From contig JAENZE010000019.1 of the NCBI GenBank assembly GCA_016841425.1, positions 1 through 43,184 of the forward strand: a stretch of DNA of 43,184 nt, read 5' to 3'. Positions 39,975-43,184 of this stretch are shown here, one piece after another (position 1 is the first letter of the stretch; every line of letters begins with the position of its first letter). Made by a program: the position numbers and the translations under genes. The notes beneath the pieces are model-generated. The model was not told the DNA's origin and did not search any database. It saw only the letters and a program-made list of their open reading frames with translations. Source of the stretch: Syntrophomonas sp. (GTDB lineage: Bacteria > Bacillota > Syntrophomonadia > Syntrophomonadales > Syntrophomonadaceae).

Positions 39975-41063
39975 ATGGAAAAGATAATAGGCGAACCAAA
40001 AAAGGCGTTTATGACTGGAAATGAAACAGTAGCCTGGGCTTGTTTAGCCGCAGGAGCTGATATTATGTTTGGATATCCGATCACTCCTCAGAATGAAGTC
40101 ATGCATTATTGGACTCGTCTGGCTCCGAAATATAATAGAGGGTTTCTTCAAACCGAAGATGAATTATCCGCTGGTTTTACTACTTGTGGAGCGGTTCAAG
40201 CAGGGAAAAAAGCATTTACCGCTACTGCTGGACCGGGAAATGTACTAATGCAGGAGCCCTTTGGCATGGCAGAAGCCATGAGACTACCAGTACTATCCAT
40301 AATACAACAGCGAGGAGGACCATCATCTGGGACGGTGGTTTATTCTCAACAGGAAGTAACCTTGACTACTTATGGCGGTAATGGTGAAGGACATAGAATT
40401 GTTTATTCTACAGCAACCCATCAGGAAATCTACGATTATGTAATTAAGGGTTTTAACATCGCATGGAAATACAGGTTCCCAACCTTTGTCCTGGGGGATG
40501 GTTATCAGGCCAAAATGAGAGAACCCCTGGAGATGTATGACCCTGAGGACAAGGGCATAGAAATAATCAAACCCTATCCGCTGATCGGCATCCCGGGCAA
40601 TATAGGAGAGAGTAGAGAGCCGCAGCACTTATGCAACATTTATAGTCTGGAAGAAGAATTATATGAAGTTCTGATGAAAGTATCGGCAGAATATGAAGCA
40701 ATTTCACCAGAGATTGTTGAGTTTGAAGCAAGGTACTGTGAAGATGCTGATATAATCATAATTTCCCATGGTGTAGTATCCCGAGCTGCAGATGATGCAG
40801 TAAAAATCCTGCGGGCACAGGGGATAAAAGCTGGTTACTTTAGACCGATAACCCTAAGGCCCTTTCCGCAACAGCAGCTGAGAGATGTTATAGCTCAGAG
40901 CGGTGCAGAACATTTATTGATTGCTGAATCTGCCTATGGACAGTTAGAAAGACTTACTAAGCAGGAAATCTATGGGGAAACAGTGAAGATAGATAATCTG
41001 TTTATGCCCGGCGTAGGAATCATTGATTACGACATAATTAAAAAAGTCAAAAGCATCATATAG
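39975..41063 (+). CDS. 2-oxoacid:ferredoxin oxidoreductase, alpha subunit (Kor/Vor type)
   Basis: 362 residues. Pyrimidine-binding domain with FGYPITPQNEVMHYW near 35, FLQTEDELSAGFTTCGAVQAGKKAFTATAGPGN in family form (E-x-E-x-x-x...AGxxAFTxTxxPG), and a C-terminal domain II with ISHGVVSRAADDAV and GYFRPITLRPFP. It binds the pyrimidine part of TPP with the beta subunit and oxidatively decarboxylates a 2-oxoacid with CoA, reducing ferredoxin. Lengths and motifs fit 2-oxoglutarate- or 2-oxoisovalerate-type enzymes; pyruvate is less likely. GGGAGGTG precedes the ATG. It is the first of four tightly spaced genes. Confidence 0.92.
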   Translation: MEKIIGEPKKAFMTGNETVAWACLAAGADIMFGYPITPQNEVMHYWTRLAPKYNRGFLQTEDELSAGFTTCGAVQAGKKAFTATAGPGNVLMQEPFGMAEAMRLPVLSIIQQRGGPSSGTVVYSQQEVTLTTYGGNGEGHRIVYSTATHQEIYDYVIKGFNIAWKYRFPTFVLGDGYQAKMREPLEMYDPEDKGIEIIKPYPLIGIPGNIGESREPQHLCNIYSLEEELYEVLMKVSAEYEAISPEIVEFEARYCEDADIIIISHGVVSRAADDAVKILRAQGIKAGYFRPITLRPFPQQQLRDVIAQSGAEHLLIAESAYGQLERLTKQEIYGETVKIDNLFMPGVGIIDYDIIKKVKSII

Positions 41064-41085
41064 GGCAGGAAAGGAGGTAACAAGA

Positions 41086-41841
41086 ATGGAAATGCTTGCC
41101 CCAGCAACACCGAAATCATGGTATTTACCTTCCAAACCACATAAATTTTGTCCTGGTTGTGGGCATGGAATTACTTTAAAAGCACTGGGAGAAGCTATAG
41201 ATGAATTAGGAATACAGCAGGAAACTATCTTTGGATGTGATATAGGTTGTTCACTGCTGGCCTGGAATTTCTTCGCTTGTGACAGCACTCAAACTCATCA
41301 CGGTCGTACCACTCCCGTTATGGTGGGTATTAAGCGGGCTCGTCCAGAGTTGATTACTATAGGATATATGGGTGATGGCGGAGGATACTCGATTGGTTCT
41401 CAGCATCTGTTGAACTCCGCAGTTCGTAATGAAAAAGTTACCCTTATCCTGGTTAACAATACTAACTATGGAATGACCGGAGGACAGATGGCTCCCACAA
41501 CTTTACCGGGGCAGATTACAGAGACCAGTCCGTATGGGCGAGACCCGGAATCCACTGGATATCCAACCCGGGGGCCGGAATTTATTGCTGAATTAACCCC
41601 GGAAGGCGCATATGTAGCAAGGGCTACCGTATCCAAGTACAAACAACTCAGAAGGCTAATAAGGAATGCTATTAGAAATCAAATAGAAGGTAATGGGTTC
41701 TCTTTTGTTGAAGTGTTGTCTACCTGTCCAACCAACTGGAGAACCAACGCGAACCAGACCTGGAATTTCTTGGAAGAAAAAATGGAGCAATATTTCCCGG
41801 TGGGAGAGATTAAAAGCCCCTTAGGAAAGGGGGATAAATAA
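41086..41841 (+). CDS. 2-oxoacid:ferredoxin oxidoreductase, beta subunit
   Basis: 251 residues. FCPGCGHGITLKAL near 20 carries cluster/TPP-domain cysteines, GYMGDGGGYSIG near 94 is the GDG that starts the TPP diphosphate/Mg motif, and NNTNYGMTGGQ near 124 completes it. The C-terminal CPTNW is typical of Kor/Vor beta chains. Its stop overlaps the next start by 1 base, so beta and gamma are translationally coupled. Confidence 0.93.
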   Translation: MEMLAPATPKSWYLPSKPHKFCPGCGHGITLKALGEAIDELGIQQETIFGCDIGCSLLAWNFFACDSTQTHHGRTTPVMVGIKRARPELITIGYMGDGGGYSIGSQHLLNSAVRNEKVTLILVNNTNYGMTGGQMAPTTLPGQITETSPYGRDPESTGYPTRGPEFIAELTPEGAYVARATVSKYKQLRRLIRNAIRNQIEGNGFSFVEVLSTCPTNWRTNANQTWNFLEEKMEQYFPVGEIKSPLGKGDK

Positions 41842-42428
41842 TGTCTTTGATTAGAATTGCCCTGGCCGGAGAAGGCGGGCAGGGAGTACAATCGGTTGCA
41901 GAGATTTTGACTGAGGCAGCATATAACGAGAATCAGCAGACTATATACATTCCCAACTTTGGCCTCGAACAGAGAGGCGGGGTGTCCATAGCTTTTATAC
42001 AGTTTAGCGACAAGCGAATAGGCGCCCCCAAGTTCAATAAAGCGGATGTAGTGATTGCTTTAAGTGGGCGAGCAGTTGGCAGAACAGCAGGATATTCTGA
42101 TGAGAACACCCTGTTTGTATATGACAGCGGATTTGATTTTGACAAAGAGGATCTGCCCCAACAAGCAAAGAAAATAATTGCCATTCCGGCAGTGGATACT
42201 GCTAACCAGAAGCTCCATCCCAAAGTGTTTAATATCATAATCATGGGTGCGGTCATTGGATTAACTAATGTAGTATCCTTTGAAGCAGCCAAGGAAGCCC
42301 TAGAGCATAAATTAGCCTACAAGTTTGAAAAGGACCCCAGCCTTAGAGAGCTGAATTTTAAAGCCATGGAAATTGGGAAACAAATGGCAGAAAAATCTTT
42401 ACAGGAAGAGGTGGATAATAATGATTAA
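41841..42428 (+). CDS. 2-oxoacid:ferredoxin oxidoreductase, gamma subunit
   Basis: 195 residues. The N-terminal GEGGQGV and the NFGLEQRGGVSIAFIQFS region, with its RGG turn, define the gamma (POR) domain that binds CoA. ADVVIALS and a C-terminal helical part follow. It starts in the stop codon of the beta gene and overlaps the ferredoxin subunit gene by 8 bases. Like other family members it lies C-terminal to nothing, that is, it is not fused to alpha as in some Kor enzymes. Confidence 0.93.
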   Translation: MSLIRIALAGEGGQGVQSVAEILTEAAYNENQQTIYIPNFGLEQRGGVSIAFIQFSDKRIGAPKFNKADVVIALSGRAVGRTAGYSDENTLFVYDSGFDFDKEDLPQQAKKIIAIPAVDTANQKLHPKVFNIIIMGAVIGLTNVVSFEAAKEALEHKLAYKFEKDPSLRELNFKAMEIGKQMAEKSLQEEVDNND

Positions 42429-42696
42429 AGAGTTCAATCCATTATCCATCCCCATGGAAAAAGCGATATTTCATATTTTCCCTGAATACTGCAAAGGATG
42501 TGGGCTCTGTAAGGAGAAATGCCCTAATGACGTACTACGATGGTCAGATCGCCTTGGATTGTATGGAACTCCGGCTGTCGAGCCCAAAGATGAGGATAGT
42601 TGTATAGCATGTATGATCTGTGAAATGGTATGTCCCGATTGTGCTATATATATAGAAAAGAAAGCTAAAAAGAAATTGAAGGGCATAGAAGACTAA
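42421..42696 (+). CDS. 2-oxoacid:ferredoxin oxidoreductase, delta subunit (2[4Fe-4S] ferredoxin)
   Basis: 91 residues from ATG 42421, with AGGAAGAGG just upstream inside the gamma gene. Two cluster motifs are complete: CKGCGLCKEKCP and CIACMICEMVCP, giving eight cluster cysteines; a ninth cysteine lies in PDCAI. It passes electrons from the TPP centre to free ferredoxin. Delta comes last here, whereas many archaeal operons place it before alpha. Confidence 0.93.
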   Translation: MIKEFNPLSIPMEKAIFHIFPEYCKGCGLCKEKCPNDVLRWSDRLGLYGTPAVEPKDEDSCIACMICEMVCPDCAIYIEKKAKKKLKGIED

Positions 42697-42740
42697 CAGG
42701 GCACCTGCTCAAGAGCACAACCAGAGATCTAATAAGAGTC

Positions 42741-42790
42741 AATACCCCTTATGGTAGAATTGGAATCTATCACAAGGGGTATTTTATTTA
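42741..42790 (+). terminator. Intrinsic terminator after the oxidoreductase operon
   Basis: AATACCCCTT (42741-42750) pairs perfectly with AAGGGGTATT (42774-42783), followed by TTATTTA. The pairing is 10 bp, and the T-tract is partly interrupted. Confidence 0.8.
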
Positions 42791-42991
42791 CTCATATAAA
42801 CATAAGGGGGGATTAATTATCCTGGTATATCAGATACTCCTTTGCTTACCTGGGGATCAGAATTAATTATAGCTAACGGAAACCACATATTATCCCTGAT
42901 AAGAATATTGTCAAAATGGGTCGTACAGTTTATAATAAATGTGCTCGCGAAAAAAACGCTTATTCATCCAGAATAAAATAAACAGTTCTTC

Positions 42992-43020
42992 TTGACAATT
43001 AATTGAGTGGATGATAATAT
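42992..43020 (+). promoter_or_regulatory. Probable sigma-A promoter near the window end
   Basis: A perfect -35 TTGACA (42992-42997) is followed at 17 bases by TAATAT (43015-43020); GATAAT at 15 bases is an alternative -10. Transcription would start about 43027, at the beginning of a structured GC-rich segment. I see no protein gene between 42791 and 42991. Confidence 0.6.
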
Positions 43021-43024
43021 AAGT

Positions 43025-43184
43025 TTTGCGCGCGGCGGGTAGCCAAAGCACGCGAGAGAAATGACGAGATGGGTGCAAGTCTGAAGGATGCAGCACACAT
43101 CCGAAATTTCAAGTCCCGGCAAGCCGGGGCAGGATCTGATAAAACTGAACAGCAAGACTAAAGTGCGAAGAAGACTGGGACTGA
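43025..43184 (+). mobile_element. Structured RNA, possibly the 5' end of a group II intron (runs off the window)
   Basis: GC-rich segment with GCGCG near 43027 able to pair with CGCG near 43052, then GACGAGATGGGTGCAAGTC, a GGATG...CATCC helix (about 43086-43103) and CCCGGCAAGCCGGG (43114-43127). The GAGATGGGTGCAAGTC string is of a kind I associate with domain I of bacterial group II introns, whose 5' end is usually GTGYG; here it would be a variant. No reverse transcriptase is visible because the window stops. A leader RNA driven by the adjacent promoter is the alternative. Confidence 0.4.

Noticed and set aside
42911-43155. Short minus-strand open frames at the right edge
   Set aside because: They lie across a sigma-A promoter and a structured RNA segment on the plus strand and have no recognisable domain.

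Overview
The window looks like a chromosomal segment of a low-to-mid GC, endospore-forming, anaerobic Firmicute, most like a fatty-acid-oxidising syntroph of the Syntrophomonas type. Three things point there: a beta-oxidation / 4-hydroxybutyrate gene set under a sigma-54 activator, a large Bacillus-type SRP RNA followed by dnaX-ybaB-recR-DUF2508-bofA, and a four-subunit 2-oxoacid:ferredoxin oxidoreductase. The taxonomy is inference from gene content only.

Region 1 (1-11.5 kb) is CoA-ester catabolism. It holds the last codons of a thiolase, a long DmdC-type acyl-CoA dehydrogenase and an acetyl-CoA hydrolase/CoA-transferase-family enzyme. These converge on a GAF-PAS-AAA+-Fis sigma-54 activator. 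Divergent from the activator, behind an excellent -24/-12 promoter, lie an SDR, a crotonase-family protein, 4-hydroxybutyryl-CoA dehydratase (cluster ligands conserved) and a 464-residue 3-hydroxyacyl-CoA dehydrogenase. A plausible flow is (4-hydroxy)butyrate to CoA ester, crotonyl-CoA, 3-hydroxybutyryl-CoA, acetoacetyl-CoA and 2 acetyl-CoA. The region ends in a decayed metallo-beta-lactamase-fold gene.

Region 2 (11.5-33.1 kb) is the unusual part. Four structured leaders resemble the Moco/Tuco (molybdenum/tungsten cofactor) riboswitch. One stands before the first operon; three lie in tandem before the second, and the middle one of these is degraded. They precede a set of exported proteins built from a sulfite-oxidase-like (Oxidored_molyb-like) module that lacks the molybdenum-binding cysteine: a metallophosphoesterase lipoprotein, a second lipoprotein, an FMN-binding-domain fusion lipoprotein, a 2678-residue S-layer-anchored protein with about ten modules and an inserted beta-propeller, and a smaller S-layer protein. 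Mixed in are a two-helix putative haem protein, an ApbE flavin transferase, a complete ECF transporter (YkoE-like S component, two ATPases, T component) with its own membrane-anchored module protein, a MobB-like GTPase, a small APH/Bud32-like kinase and a NusG-domain-II protein. My hypothesis is a surface system that captures and imports a pterin/molybdenum-cofactor-type (or flavin-type) compound, switched by Mo/W cofactor status, and/or a flavinylated extracellular electron-transfer system.

Region 3 (33.1-43.2 kb) is mostly housekeeping. It contains a decayed ECF-type ATPase C-terminus, a ketopantoate-reductase-family gene, xpt, the SRP RNA with its terminator, dnaX, ybaB, recR, DUF2508, bofA, a P-loop protein and the 2-oxoacid:ferredoxin oxidoreductase operon. 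The window ends in a promoter followed by a structured RNA that may be the 5' part of a group II intron. All calls are from reading the sequence by eye; no search was run.
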